Assembly: GCA_030426665.1 (NCBI GenBank)
Contig: JAUHYD010000004.1
Location: 1-64,000 of the forward strand
Direction of reading: 5' to 3'
DNA length: 64,000 nt
From: Bacteroidia bacterium
GTDB taxonomy: Bacteria; Bacteroidota; Bacteroidia; Chitinophagales; Chitinophagaceae
Shown: piece by piece, positions 38,477 through 48,084 of the stretch
Position numbering within the stretch: position 1 is the stretch's first letter
Layout of the letters: every line of letters begins with the position of its first letter
Translations under genes and position numbers: made by a program
The notes under the pieces: model-generated
Told to the model about the DNA's origin: nothing
Database searches by the model: none
The model's input: the letters and a program-made list of their open reading frames with translations, nothing else

Positions 38477-41443
38477 ATGAACAAAATGCAGAGAAAAATC
38501 AATGTCTTTTTTGGGCTGCTACTTACCCTAACAACCCTTATCAATCAAGTTGCTGCACAGGTAACCGTTACCAGCAGCGACTCATTGTCCTGCACGACGC
38601 CGTGCACAGTTCTTGAAGCTCATCTGGTTGGCGACTCGCCAACACCTACCGGGATTTCGGTGGATGACATTTATTCGGGGGTATTGCCAATAGGGTTTAC
38701 TTTTAATTATTACGGAGTAGATTATACCAGCGTGGTTATCGGCCCTAACGGAACCGTTTGCTTTGACCTTACCCTTGCCGGCGCCTACGACCCATGGCCA
38801 ATATCGGCTGCATTATTAGGCAACACAAGCAAACTAAATAATATTTGTGGCCCTTGGTGCGATATTGACATTTCTACGCCAGACGGCGGTACCATTACCT
38901 ATTCGCTCACCGGAGTAGCACCAAACAGAAAATACATAGTAACGTTTTGTAACGATAGGATGTTCTCCTGCACCGATCAGATAACAAGTACGCAGATTAT
39001 CCTGTATGAAACAACAAATAACATAGAAGTTCATGTAGCTACAAAGCCAATATGCGCAACATGGAACAGTGGCCGGGCAATAATTGGTGTACAAAATGCA
39101 ACAGGAACAGCTGCTACCGTTGCCCCTGGTAGAGATTTCCCGGCTTCGTATGTATGTACAGACGAAGCATGGAGGTTTGTTCAGGACGCCAGCGGCACAT
39201 CGTACACCGTTTCGTCCATTCCTTATGCACCAATTCCCTTTGCCAGTTCCTCTATTTACTGGTACAACGAAACTACCGGTGCATATTTAGGAACCGGACT
39301 CACGCAAACTGTATGCCCTACAAGTACTACCACTTACAAAGCAGGTGCCCTTGGCTGTGCCGACACTTCATTTGGCTATTACACCGTTAGCCCTGCGCCC
39401 TTTTTCACCGTATCGCTATCGTCAACCGACCCTTCAATGTGCGAAGTTTGCGACGGAACAATTACAGTGAGTGGTTTCACACCCGGATTGTTGGATACTA
39501 TAGATTATGAGATGGGTGGTGTTCCCCAACCAACGGTATACGCTGTAGCAAATGCTGCCGGCGAGGTAACTATTACCGGGTTGTGCGACGGCACCTATGA
39601 CAATTTCGTTGGACGCCAAGGGATATGTGCCTCTGTTCCGGCCGGTCCTATTACGCTCAGCAACCCGGGCATTACTATAAGCGGATTCACGCCTACGGCC
39701 CAGTCAATTTGTGGTGCCTGCGACGGCGAAATAATAGTAAACGGATTGTACCCGAGTCATGCCTTTACCCTTAACTATAACTATAACGGAGTCCCACAAC
39801 CTCCGATAAGTACCATTACTACTGCAACAGGGAATATATTGCTTAGTGGGTTGTGCGAGGGTGTGTATGACAATTTTGTCGCTTCCTATAGTGGCTGTAC
39901 CACTCCACCTGCGGGGCCCGTCTCTTTGTTCGGACCGCCACCACCGGCAGCAATCATCACAAATGTAGTTCACCCTTCGCAGTGTGGCTTTTGTGATGGT
40001 AGCCTGACGTTGCGCGCAGTTGCTCCTTTTTCGTCAGACACGATTAACTACTCGTTCAATGGCAGTCCGCAACCACCATTTATCACTTCAGCATTAGGAG
40101 ACAGTACGATTTACCTTCCCGGATTGTGTTCTGGAATCTATTCTGCAATGACAATCAAAATAGGCAGGTGTGTCACTAATGTTCTGGGTATGGAAGAACT
40201 GATTGACCCGCCGCTGACCGCATCATTTGATACAACACTAAGATTGGGTTGTAATGGTGACACTGTTTTCTTTCATAATGGTTCATCTTCGACCGGTGCG
40301 CTGCATTATGTCTGGAATTTCGGAGACGGCAATACAGACACTGCGAGCAACCCATACCATGTTTATGGTGAGGGCACGTTTCATGTTTCACTGTTAGCGA
40401 CCAATCACTCTTGTTATGACAGTGCGACGATGGACTTTACACTTGGGCATCCTCTTACGTCAACTTTTTCGAACTCACCCTCATTGCTTTGCCAGCACGA
40501 AGCGGTGACATTTACGAATGAATCAGTAGGTGCAACCGGGTACTTGTGGAGCTTTGGCAACGGGGCAACATCCACAGTTTCAGACCCCTCATACACTTAT
40601 AACAACTCCGGAAAATACACTATCAGCCTTGTTGCTTCTAACGATATCCCCTGTTATGATACCGCTTATGCATCTGTACAGGTGGACACGATTAGTGGCA
40701 TTCGTATGCAACTAACCGATACCGTATTTTGCGCGGGCACATACATCACAATGACGGGAGAGTTTGCAGAATTGGGCAGTACAGGTGTGACCTGGGATTT
40801 TGGTGACGGTCAAATTATGGATAACGTCAACCCAGTTCACCATGCCTATGGCGGGAAAAAACAATATACCATAACAGCACGTGCACATTATCGCGCATGC
40901 CCTGAAATAGAGACATCGCGGACAGTTACCGTATTTCCGCAACCTACAATTGAGCTGGGTCCCGACACGTCTATATGCAAAGGCAGTTCGGCGATTACCC
41001 TATCAGACAAAAACAACTCCACAAACCCTGTTGCGAGTTGGGTATGGAACACAGGAGAAACCACAAGCTCCATCAATATTGTAGCACCGGGTGTTTACCG
41101 GGCAACTGTCAATATTGATAACTGTCATGCCACCGACTCTATATTAGTGTCAAGCGACTGCTATGTAGACATACCCAATGTGTTTACTCCTAATGGAGAT
41201 GGTGTGAACGACTACTTCTTCCCTCGTCAATTGCTTTCCCGCGGTCTGATTGTTTTCAGAATGAGCGTCTTCAATCGCTGGGGACAGCTAATCTTTGAAT
41301 CCAACTCACTAAATGGTGCTGGCTGGGACGGCAAACTAAATGGCACCGACCAACCCGAGGGTGTCTATGTTTACTCAATTGAGGCGGAATTCAAAGACGG
41401 ACAAAGGGAGCACCATAAGGGCAATGTGACACTGATGCGTTAA
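38477..41443 (+). CDS. Secreted multidomain adhesin with PKD domains and T9SS sorting domain
   Basis: A 988-residue secreted protein. In order: signal peptide ending VAAQ (residues 1-28); a nidogen-like or similar N-terminal domain of about 200 residues (TFNYYGVDYTSVVIGPNGTV); a linker with IYWYNETTGAYLGTG; three repeats of about 88 residues (near 308-577) each with four Cys, starting with CxxCDG; three PKD domains (near 584-815; WNFGDGNTDT, LWSFGNGATS, TWDFGDGQ); one Ig-like module (to 893); and a type B gliding-motility C-terminal domain from NVFTPNGDGVNDYF (897-988), the signal for type IX secretion. It should be exported and attached to the cell surface. Adhesion or glycan binding is inferred. 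A lipoprotein and a barrel follow. Confidence 0.92.
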   Translation: MNKMQRKINVFFGLLLTLTTLINQVAAQVTVTSSDSLSCTTPCTVLEAHLVGDSPTPTGISVDDIYSGVLPIGFTFNYYGVDYTSVVIGPNGTVCFDLTLAGAYDPWPISAALLGNTSKLNNICGPWCDIDISTPDGGTITYSLTGVAPNRKYIVTFCNDRMFSCTDQITSTQIILYETTNNIEVHVATKPICATWNSGRAIIGVQNATGTAATVAPGRDFPASYVCTDEAWRFVQDASGTSYTVSSIPYAPIPFASSSIYWYNETTGAYLGTGLTQTVCPTSTTTYKAGALGCADTSFGYYTVSPAPFFTVSLSSTDPSMCEVCDGTITVSGFTPGLLDTIDYEMGGVPQPTVYAVANAAGEVTITGLCDGTYDNFVGRQGICASVPAGPITLSNPGITISGFTPTAQSICGACDGEIIVNGLYPSHAFTLNYNYNGVPQPPISTITTATGNILLSGLCEGVYDNFVASYSGCTTPPAGPVSLFGPPPPAAIITNVVHPSQCGFCDGSLTLRAVAPFSSDTINYSFNGSPQPPFITSALGDSTIYLPGLCSGIYSAMTIKIGRCVTNVLGMEELIDPPLTASFDTTLRLGCNGDTVFFHNGSSSTGALHYVWNFGDGNTDTASNPYHVYGEGTFHVSLLATNHSCYDSATMDFTLGHPLTSTFSNSPSLLCQHEAVTFTNESVGATGYLWSFGNGATSTVSDPSYTYNNSGKYTISLVASNDIPCYDTAYASVQVDTISGIRMQLTDTVFCAGTYITMTGEFAELGSTGVTWDFGDGQIMDNVNPVHHAYGGKKQYTITARAHYRACPEIETSRTVTVFPQPTIELGPDTSICKGSSAITLSDKNNSTNPVASWVWNTGETTSSINIVAPGVYRATVNIDNCHATDSILVSSDCYVDIPNVFTPNGDGVNDYFFPRQLLSRGLIVFRMSVFNRWGQLIFESNSLNGAGWDGKLNGTDQPEGVYVYSIEAEFKDGQREHHKGNVTLMR

Positions 41444-41611
41444 GTGTAAAGGAATATTCCTATGAAGTTCAAATGCCCTTTTACATGAAAGAGCAACAAA
41501 AGACCCTTGTTGTGTTTTGTACCGGTTTAGTTTATTTGTTGTTAAAGTACTTTAGGTGCATGGCAAACTTCATGTACATGAATTACATTCGTAGCTAAAC
41601 AAATACACTAT

Positions 41612-42124
41612 ATGAAAAATAGAATCTCTGCTTTTAAGGCAATCTTAGCGATTTCCTCTGTGTCTGTACTTTTCTCCTGTACAAAAAGTAAGGACAACAA
41701 CACTGACCAATTAGCCTCTCTGGGCACCGCTACCATTACAGGTAGGGTAACTGCAAGAACTGTAGACACTGTTGGTGCCGACAACAATCAAATAGTTCCG
41801 AGTGGAATTGTTGTAAATGCCTGGATAGACACACGCGACTATGTACTAAATGATATGTCCGGAACCACCTATGCTAAACGGTACTTCAGCACGACAACAA
41901 ATGAGTCCGGTAGTTACATTCTGACTGTTGATGTTTCAAAATATAAGTCTGCAACCATACATATAGAGCCGGCCCCTTTTGAGAAAGACGTGCTAAAAAA
42001 ATATACCAGTGGCGCAAACTTTGGTGAAATATACTACGAAAGAAAAGTGTTTAACAGCAGCACTGTGCCGAATATGACCATCAATAGCAATGATAAATTG
42101 ATTAAGGATATATCCTATAACTAA
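41612..42124 (+). CDS. Lipoprotein with transthyretin-like domain
   Basis: A 170-residue lipoprotein: signal peptide FKAILAISSVSVLFSC with the acylated Cys, followed by a TKSKDNNTDQ tether. The mature domain TATITGRVTARTVDTVGADN and NESGSYILTVDVSKYKSATIHIEP reads as a carboxypeptidase-regulatory/transthyretin-like fold, common in surface lipoproteins of the phylum (a G-x-V strand and a T-N-E-S-G-S-Y turn). No catalytic motif is seen. It lies 55 bp before the barrel gene and 168 bp after the adhesin, so a surface complex of the three is possible but unproven. Confidence 0.65.
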   Translation: MKNRISAFKAILAISSVSVLFSCTKSKDNNTDQLASLGTATITGRVTARTVDTVGADNNQIVPSGIVVNAWIDTRDYVLNDMSGTTYAKRYFSTTTNESGSYILTVDVSKYKSATIHIEPAPFEKDVLKKYTSGANFGEIYYERKVFNSSTVPNMTINSNDKLIKDISYN

Positions 42125-42179
42125 TTGCGACAACTTACACAGTTAACTAACATCAATCACTTTCCACAAAACAATAATA

Positions 42180-43103
42180 ATGAAAAATACACTTGCTATT
42201 TATGCAGGATTAATGCTATCCGGGTTTACTGCATTCGCTCAAACAGAAGCAACGGAAACAACTGCATCCGATACACACAGTTTTAAATCAGTTCACGGAC
42301 ATGAAGTATTGCCGCAAAAAGGAGATTGGGGACTTGGTGTTTCGGCAACGGGCTTTCTCGGTTATTTTGGTAACCTAATGAACGGAAACAACGCCGCTCC
42401 TACCTTTAACAACGCCAATGGCCCAAGTGCTTTTTCGATAGGCAACCTGGGCGGAATGGCAGTGATGGGAAAGTATATGCGCACGTCTACACTCGCATAC
42501 AGAGTGCGTTTTCAAGCGAACTTTGGTAGTGTTACTAACCGAAACTTTGTCGCTAAGAGCTTACCAACTCCGGATCCGCTCAATCCCATATTAGTTGAAG
42601 ACAGTAGAACCACAAGTTCACACGTCGTGTTGTTGTCTGCCGGCTTTGAGAAGCGCAGAGGAGCGGGTCGGCTTCAGGGGTTTTATGGTGCTGAAGCTAT
42701 CGTAGGAACTGCCGGCGGTAAGGCGGTCTACTCTTACGGAAACGGGTTCAGCATAGACTATCCGGCACCAGTAACTACTACTAACTTTGATAATGGCAAT
42801 TCGTCAGCAGTTTCTACACGTACAAAGGAAAACTTTTCCGGTACGACGATGCTATTTGGCGCTCGTGGCTTTGCCGGTGTTGAATATTTCTTTGCGCCAA
42901 GAATGTCTCTTGGGGGCGAAGTTGGTTACACACTTGGATTCTCAACCAATTCAAAGGGGTACAATACCACTGAACAATGGAATAGCGGTGGCAGTACTAC
43001 AGCAACAGTAACGACCGACAAATACCCGAACTCAGGACTACGATCTTTTGGTGCCGGTTTGGATAACGTAAATGCCGGTATTAATCTGCATTTCTACTTT
43101 TAG
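42180..43103 (+). CDS. Outer-membrane beta-barrel protein
   Basis: A 307-residue protein with signal peptide LAIYAGLMLSGFTAFAQ. Barrel-like strands rich in Gly and aromatic residues follow: GDWGLGVSATGFLGYFGNLM, AYRVRFQANFGSV, VLLSAGFEKRRGAGRLQGFYGAEAIVG, MLFGARGFAGVEYFFAPRMSLGGEVGYTLGFS and the terminal AGINLHFYF with a C-terminal Phe, as expected for BAM-inserted barrels. The family is not recognised. It ends at a strong terminator. It probably forms an operon with the preceding lipoprotein. Confidence 0.7.
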   Translation: MKNTLAIYAGLMLSGFTAFAQTEATETTASDTHSFKSVHGHEVLPQKGDWGLGVSATGFLGYFGNLMNGNNAAPTFNNANGPSAFSIGNLGGMAVMGKYMRTSTLAYRVRFQANFGSVTNRNFVAKSLPTPDPLNPILVEDSRTTSSHVVLLSAGFEKRRGAGRLQGFYGAEAIVGTAGGKAVYSYGNGFSIDYPAPVTTTNFDNGNSSAVSTRTKENFSGTTMLFGARGFAGVEYFFAPRMSLGGEVGYTLGFSTNSKGYNTTEQWNSGGSTTATVTTDKYPNSGLRSFGAGLDNVNAGINLHFYF

Positions 43104-43132
43104 CAGAATAACGTAAATCTATACAGACTTTT

Positions 43133-43163
43133 TAGCCTCCGGATGTTCCGGAGGCTATTTTTG
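43133..43163 (+). terminator. Terminator after the barrel gene
   Basis: TAGCCTCCGGA (43133-43143) and TCCGGAGGCTA (43147-43157) with a TGT loop, followed by five T, G, T3. Confidence 0.88.
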
Positions 43164-43270
43164 TTTGAGAGGTTTCCTGATTAAAGACTTGTTGCACTTA
43201 ACGGTGTTACCACCGACTACTCTGGTCAGGCGTGGCGTCTTCGACTTAACGAACAGTAGGGGCATAAAAA

Positions 43271-43294
43271 AAGAGAGCGGTAACCCGCTCTCTT
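43271..43294 (-). terminator. Terminator after the zinc-ribbon gene
   Basis: AAGAGAGCGG (43271-43280) pairs with CCGCTCTCTT (43285-43294), loop TAAC. On the minus strand it is followed by five T (AAAAA at 43266-43270), 18 bp after the stop. Confidence 0.8.
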
Positions 43295-43312
43295 CAATTC
43301 ATTTAACTAAAC

Positions 43313-44068
43313 TTAATCGATTGTTACTTTTTCGTTCAGGTCAGAATCTACCAATATGCGGCCGCAATGTTCGCACACGATAATTTTCTTGTGCATGCGA
43401 ATTTCGCTTTGTCTCTGAGGAGGAATAACATTAAAACACCCTCCACAAGATTCACGCACAATCGGCACAACTGCCAACCCGTTGCGATAGCTGCTACGAA
43501 TACGCTCATAAGCAGTCAACAGACGCTCTTCAACGTTTTCTTTTGCAGCATTCGATTTTTCTGCGAGTATTTTTTCTTCCTTCTCTGTTTCAACAGAAAT
43601 TTTCTCTAACTCCTTGCGCTTTGTAGCAAGCGTTTCCTCAACAAAAGCGATTTTCTCTTCGGTTCTCAGGCGAACATTTGTGCGTTCTCTTAGCTCAAAA
43701 GAAGCATCTCTGATGTGCTTTTCGTTAAGGCGCACCTCAAGTTCCTGCATTTCTATCTCTTTATTAATAGCTTCGAACTCACGGTTGTTCTTTACGTTGT
43801 CCTGTTGCTTTTCGTACTTCTTAATAAGAGCCTGAGCTTCTTTCTTTGCCTCGGTTTTTGTTTCAATAAAACCGTTGATGTTGTTGATTTCTGTATCAAT
43901 GTTATTGATACGAGTCTGCAACCCCTCTATCTCGTCTTCGAGATCCTTTACTTCCATCGGTAGCTCACCTTTCAGTGTTTTGATTTCATCTATTTTAGAA
44001 TCAATTTTCTGTAAAAAGAGAACAGAAGTCAGCCTTTCTTCAAATGAAAAGTCTTTAACAGTAGCCAT
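43313..44068 (-). CDS. Zinc-ribbon coiled-coil protein (CT398/DUF164-like)
   Basis: A 251-residue protein. A coiled coil covers about residues 30-190 (long Glu/Lys heptads such as DIEKLKELEVRLNE-like segments). The C-terminus is a four-Cys zinc ribbon: CGGCFNVIPPQR then IIVCEHCGRIL, two CxxC pairs about 23 residues apart. This group, first described in Chlamydia, is almost always next to a Nif3-like protein, as here, where the Nif3 gene ends two bases upstream of its start. Molecular function is unresolved; nucleic-acid-binding has been proposed for homologues. Confidence 0.9.
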   Translation of the reverse strand: MATVKDFSFEERLTSVLFLQKIDSKIDEIKTLKGELPMEVKDLEDEIEGLQTRINNIDTEINNINGFIETKTEAKKEAQALIKKYEKQQDNVKNNREFEAINKEIEMQELEVRLNEKHIRDASFELRERTNVRLRTEEKIAFVEETLATKRKELEKISVETEKEEKILAEKSNAAKENVEERLLTAYERIRSSYRNGLAVVPIVRESCGGCFNVIPPQRQSEIRMHKKIIVCEHCGRILVDSDLNEKVTID

Positions 44069-44069
44069 A

Positions 44070-45170
44070 TCAGCAAAAATATTTTACAGGATTGGTGGAT
44101 AAATTTGATAAAAGAACCGCAAAATTAGGGAATTTTTTTGTAAGTATTGACTCAAATATTTCAGATGTAAATTGTTCGCTTTCGTAATGTCCTATATCTG
44201 CAATGATTATCTTTCCATCGGCATCAAAAAATTGATGATATTTATAGTCGCCGGTGATAAATATGTCGGCACCGCTACCAATTGCTGCCCCTAAAAGGAA
44301 GCTACCGGACCCTCCACATATAGCAACTTTACTAATCTTATTGCCCGAAAGTGCTGTATGGCGAATGCAACCTGTCTTCATCTGCTGCTTGATCAGGCTC
44401 AGCATTTCCTGTTCGGTCAGGGGTTCGGGTAAGTAACCTACCATTCCCGCTCCTTTCTGCTGTGCGGTATTAGAAAGGGCAATCAACTCATATGCAACTT
44501 CTTCGTATGAGTGTGCCGACTTTAGCGCACTCAATACAGCCGACGTAGCGTGTTGCGGCACTATCACCTCTATTTTGACTTCTTGCTCACTAATGCGCTC
44601 ACCGCCGGCAGTTCCAATCGTTGGGTTTGCATTTTCAGACGCCCTGAATGTGCCGGTACCCGGTGTATTAAAGCTACATTCGCTGTACTCACTGATATTC
44701 CCGGCACCTGCTGCGAACATAGCATCCCTGATTATATCGGCTTCTTCAATGGGTGCATATGTATATAGCTTAGATATTGTTCCGGATTTAGGTGCAAGTA
44801 TGCGAGTGTTCACCAAGCCGAGCTTTTCCGCAAACTTTGCATTTACGCCATTATGGACATTATCCAGGTTTGTATGAGCCGCATAAATACAAATATCGTT
44901 TTTGATAGCCATGCGTACCACTCGCTCCACATAAGTACGATCGGAAACTTTCTTAAGACCTGAAAAAATCAGCGGATGATGGGCAACAACCATGTTGCAG
45001 CCCCGCTCTATGGCTTCCCTGATTATATCCTCAGTAACATCGAGCGAAATAAGCACTCCTGTTACTGTATCGGCAGCACTCCCTACCTGCAGTCCGGTAT
45101 TATCATAGCTTTCCTGATAGACAGGGGGGGCAAATGATTCGATTTCGTTGATTATTTCTTTGACGGTCAT
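44070..45170 (-). CDS. Nif3-like dinuclear metal centre protein
   Basis: A 366-residue DUF34/Nif3 protein with a large insert. Metal ligands: VVAHHPLIFSG near residue 63, AHTNLDNV near 100, and the C-terminal IADIGHYESEQFTSEIFESIL with H and E ligands. The insert (about residues 125-235) is the PII-like domain present in the long Nif3 subclass. It forms a hexameric ring; GTP cyclohydrolase 1 type-2 or phosphatase activity has been suggested for relatives but is not established. It is co-directional with the zinc-ribbon gene, one base apart, so they are expressed together. Confidence 0.92.
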   Translation of the reverse strand: MTVKEIINEIESFAPPVYQESYDNTGLQVGSAADTVTGVLISLDVTEDIIREAIERGCNMVVAHHPLIFSGLKKVSDRTYVERVVRMAIKNDICIYAAHTNLDNVHNGVNAKFAEKLGLVNTRILAPKSGTISKLYTYAPIEEADIIRDAMFAAGAGNISEYSECSFNTPGTGTFRASENANPTIGTAGGERISEQEVKIEVIVPQHATSAVLSALKSAHSYEEVAYELIALSNTAQQKGAGMVGYLPEPLTEQEMLSLIKQQMKTGCIRHTALSGNKISKVAICGGSGSFLLGAAIGSGADIFITGDYKYHQFFDADGKIIIADIGHYESEQFTSEIFESILTKKFPNFAVLLSNLSTNPVKYFC

Positions 45171-45216
45171 AAAAGCTTTTTTGAGAAGTTGGCCAATATA
45201 AGTGAACTACTCACGG

Positions 45217-46686
45217 CTATGACACGGTGGCCACGCCGTCACGTGCTATTTGCTCTTGTTCTTCCTTGCTCTTTTTATCCAGGATGATGAGCATAGCCAC
45301 GGGAATATAGAACAATGCGGCAACCTTGTGGGTTTCAATTAACTCTGAAAAGAAGTTGTTGATGAAACCAACGGCTATCGTCGTTACCAGACCGATGGTA
45401 CAACATCGGTAAAATTTATCTTTGAATCTATGATATACTTTTTGCCCCTTCGCAAAAACAGCAACCATAAAGACTGCATAGAGCAACATAGCAGGCCAAC
45501 CCTGCTCGACAAGCATATACAAAAAGTAGTTGTGCGTTGTGGATTGCTCCGGGTTTCGACTTACCCATGTCCGAAATGAGGTAACCGTATAGGGCTTGTA
45601 GTAGTAGTAAAATGTTCTGGGTCCATAACCCGTAACGGGCCTGTCGGTACTCATACGCACCGCTGCGACCCAACGGTATAATCGCTCCATAGAAGACATA
45701 TCGGTTCCTCTGAATGTAGCGATAACATGATCTGCAAAGTTTTTGCGCATGTACGTGTGTTCGAAATCGGGGCGGAAGTCTATGTACTTATTGTTGGGTA
45801 CCATGTAGCACATAAGCAGTATGATAACCGCATAAAAGCCGGGCATCACAAAATTGAGGAGCTTCATTCTTAAGGCTGCGGCAACTACCAACCCAAATGC
45901 CAATGCCACAAAAGCAGCTCTTGCATAAGCAAACCAGATGCCGGCAATAAAAATAAGAATGGTGACTATGAGTGCAGATTTTATAAAAATGTTCCTTTTC
46001 CTGATAATAGGCCAGCACGTAATAGTGAGTAGCGGAAAGAACATAGAAATAACGGTGGAATAGTCAACGTGGTTGTAGTAGAGTCTGGTTATTGCCTTTT
46101 GTATCTTATAAAATGCAAAACCATACATGGAGTGATGTATCAGAATAACAATCACGGTCATCAGCATAGGTACGAGCAGTACCAAAAAGCCTTTAACGAA
46201 ATCTTTCTTTTCGCGGAATACCCAAAACGGGAAAACAAAGAAACAGACAAGCAGCCAGGTCTTTACAAGTAGGAACTTGAACGAGTAAAATAGCATTTTA
46301 GAGAAAACAACGGCTACTATCGTCCATACAAACTGCAGCACTACGATGAGAACCATGGGGTCTCGCCACCACCACTCCGGTAGTATTTTCGGGTTTCGGG
46401 CATATAATGCCACAAACAAACCCAGAAAGAGCCACATAATAGGCTGATCAGGTAAACTCAGCGACAGCGTATCGCCCGCAAAGAATAACTGAACGGATGG
46501 CGGAATGGTAAAAAGGAATATCCAATAAGCTGTTTTCCAGTTCACCCCCATAAGCACTACATAGAGGTACGCAATGGGAGCAGCCAGGTAAATGTAATTA
46601 CCTGTATATGCTACCACAAAAATTGTGAAGAACAGCATCGCAAACGATGCTATAGAAAACCACTTATCTTGTATATAAGCAATCAT
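45217..46686 (-). CDS. O-antigen ligase/polymerase-like membrane protein
   Basis: A 489-residue membrane protein with about 12 helices. The first helices (IASFAMLFFTIFVVAYTG, YLYVVLMGVNWKTAYWIFLFTI) are followed by a long periplasmic loop (residues about 310-380) with DRPVTGYGPRTFYYYYKPY and the Arg/His-rich part NPEQSTTHNYFLYMLVEQGW, the characteristic segment of the WaaL/Wzy_C family. It ligates or polymerises lipid-linked glycans in the periplasm. It starts directly at the stop of the Wzz-like gene (translational coupling). Confidence 0.88.
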   Translation of the reverse strand: MIAYIQDKWFSIASFAMLFFTIFVVAYTGNYIYLAAPIAYLYVVLMGVNWKTAYWIFLFTIPPSVQLFFAGDTLSLSLPDQPIMWLFLGLFVALYARNPKILPEWWWRDPMVLIVVLQFVWTIVAVVFSKMLFYSFKFLLVKTWLLVCFFVFPFWVFREKKDFVKGFLVLLVPMLMTVIVILIHHSMYGFAFYKIQKAITRLYYNHVDYSTVISMFFPLLTITCWPIIRKRNIFIKSALIVTILIFIAGIWFAYARAAFVALAFGLVVAAALRMKLLNFVMPGFYAVIILLMCYMVPNNKYIDFRPDFEHTYMRKNFADHVIATFRGTDMSSMERLYRWVAAVRMSTDRPVTGYGPRTFYYYYKPYTVTSFRTWVSRNPEQSTTHNYFLYMLVEQGWPAMLLYAVFMVAVFAKGQKVYHRFKDKFYRCCTIGLVTTIAVGFINNFFSELIETHKVAALFYIPVAMLIILDKKSKEEQEQIARDGVATVS

Positions 46687-47655
46687 TTATCGTACTACGG
46701 CATTTATCTTCCGGAAATAGGCCAATAACAATACATATATTGAACTAAAGAAGAATGATAACATACCTGCCGCTATAAGAGTAAGCATAGTGCCCAAACC
46801 GGCAGGAGAAACAGGTGCTTTTGCCCGGGTAATCAACTTCAGGAAGTTCATGGCGCTGTTGGTAGTGGCATGAAACTCATTGAGTGCGGATATATAGTGT
46901 GCTCTATCAGATACCAACTGGTCTTTGATAGACTCAATATTCTGAATCTCTTCTACAGCCCGACCAAGACCTTTCTGACCGAATTTTACATTTTCAGCAA
47001 TCATCGTTTCCCGGTTAGGGCTGAGGATGGAGTAAATGCCGTACTTGTCGCGCATTACTGCAAGCGAATCGGTGAGCGATGCAATAGAGCTGTCCAGCGT
47101 ACCCAACTGCTCATTAATCGACTTATATATATCGTCTTTAATGTGTGTATAGTACTCTCGGTATGTTTCCTCTAATACCTGCACGGTCATATTGGCTACA
47201 TTGGCAGCGGTTTGTGCGTCGTAGGCAGTGTAGGAGATTTCAACATCTTTATATTCAGTGCGTTTGATATCGAAATACTTGCTGAATATTGTCATCAGTT
47301 CAGCATATCCCTTCGGTGTATTGATGTCCCTCTTATACACCTCCTGAAATTGACAATTTCTAATAATGCGACCACGAACTGTATCGGAACTGGCAAGTGC
47401 AAGTATCTTATCGACATCGTCATCGCCCCCGAAATAGTCCACATAACGGGTATCGGTAGCGCGGAAAAGCGTACTTCTGTCTCCATAGAGCGGATTATTT
47501 ACAAAAAAGCGGGCTTCCGCCTTATATTTTTTCTTTCTAATAACTAAAAAAACTGCCGCAAGTGCGATTCCGGCTATCGTAATAAGAATAATAAAGCGCT
47601 TTTGCTTCTGAATGGTCCTTATTATGTCAACAAGGTCAAAAGAGATATTTGTCAT
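46687..47655 (-). CDS. Polysaccharide chain-length determinant (Wzz-like)
   Basis: A 322-residue inner-membrane protein with two membrane helices, FIILITIAGIALAAVFLVI (about 18-37) and LGTMLTLIAAGMLSFFFSSIYVL (about 280-303), and a periplasmic coiled-coil region between them. The N-terminal Wzz domain shows YKAEARFFVNNPLY. No C-terminal tyrosine-kinase domain is fused. Such proteins set the length of O antigen or exopolysaccharide made by a Wzy polymerase; the adjacent O-antigen ligase/polymerase-like gene fits. The sugar genes at 3-7 kb might contribute, but are far away. Confidence 0.87.
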   Translation of the reverse strand: MTNISFDLVDIIRTIQKQKRFIILITIAGIALAAVFLVIRKKKYKAEARFFVNNPLYGDRSTLFRATDTRYVDYFGGDDDVDKILALASSDTVRGRIIRNCQFQEVYKRDINTPKGYAELMTIFSKYFDIKRTEYKDVEISYTAYDAQTAANVANMTVQVLEETYREYYTHIKDDIYKSINEQLGTLDSSIASLTDSLAVMRDKYGIYSILSPNRETMIAENVKFGQKGLGRAVEEIQNIESIKDQLVSDRAHYISALNEFHATTNSAMNFLKLITRAKAPVSPAGLGTMLTLIAAGMLSFFFSSIYVLLLAYFRKINAVVR

Positions 47656-48084
47656 TATATTAGTTGTATGCGTTTTAGACCGCTTAAAGGTAAGTCTATT
47701 TTCAAAATACAGTCAAAACATTTTTTATAACTATGCGTTCAAACTGCATTAAATGACTAACGCAAATATTGCAAAATTATTATCAACGTTTTTGTTTTAT
47801 GTAGTGGACTTAAAAGGTGGTGAGTAGGTATAGATTTATTCCTGTTATGTGTAGTCTTCAGGGTAAACAACCACGATTGGGAAACAACGCCGCAACAGCA
47901 TCCATTAAATGGCAGCAACAATCGCTTGTGCGCCGGAAAGCCCCTTAAAGGCAGCTCCAATATATACTATGAGCCGAATAAACAGTCTATTCGGCTCAAT
48001 ATTGCTTGCTTTTTAGCCAAATAAGTGTGTTTCATCGTACGAACCACCCGAACCGATATGCAATAATCTTTGTATTTTTATCGT
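47656..48084. other. 429-bp gap between divergent genes
   Basis: No gene is supported; the minus-strand frame 47757-47960 has no start context or family features. The gap holds one clear hairpin at 47970-47998 and otherwise plain sequence. The last 25 bp before the Uma2 gene include TAATCTTTG, an imperfect -7 box. Confidence 0.5.
47970..47998. terminator. Isolated hairpin (terminator-like)
   Basis: TGAGCCGAATA (47970-47980) pairs with TATTCGGCTCA (47988-47998) around AACAGTC. No gene ends here on either strand, and no T run follows on either side, so it could be the end of an unannotated small RNA or a relic. Confidence 0.45.

Noticed and set aside
41490-41520. Weak hairpin after the T9SS adhesin (CAACAA...TTGTTG)
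   Set aside because: Only six base pairs and no T run beyond TGTTTTG; not enough to call a terminator.
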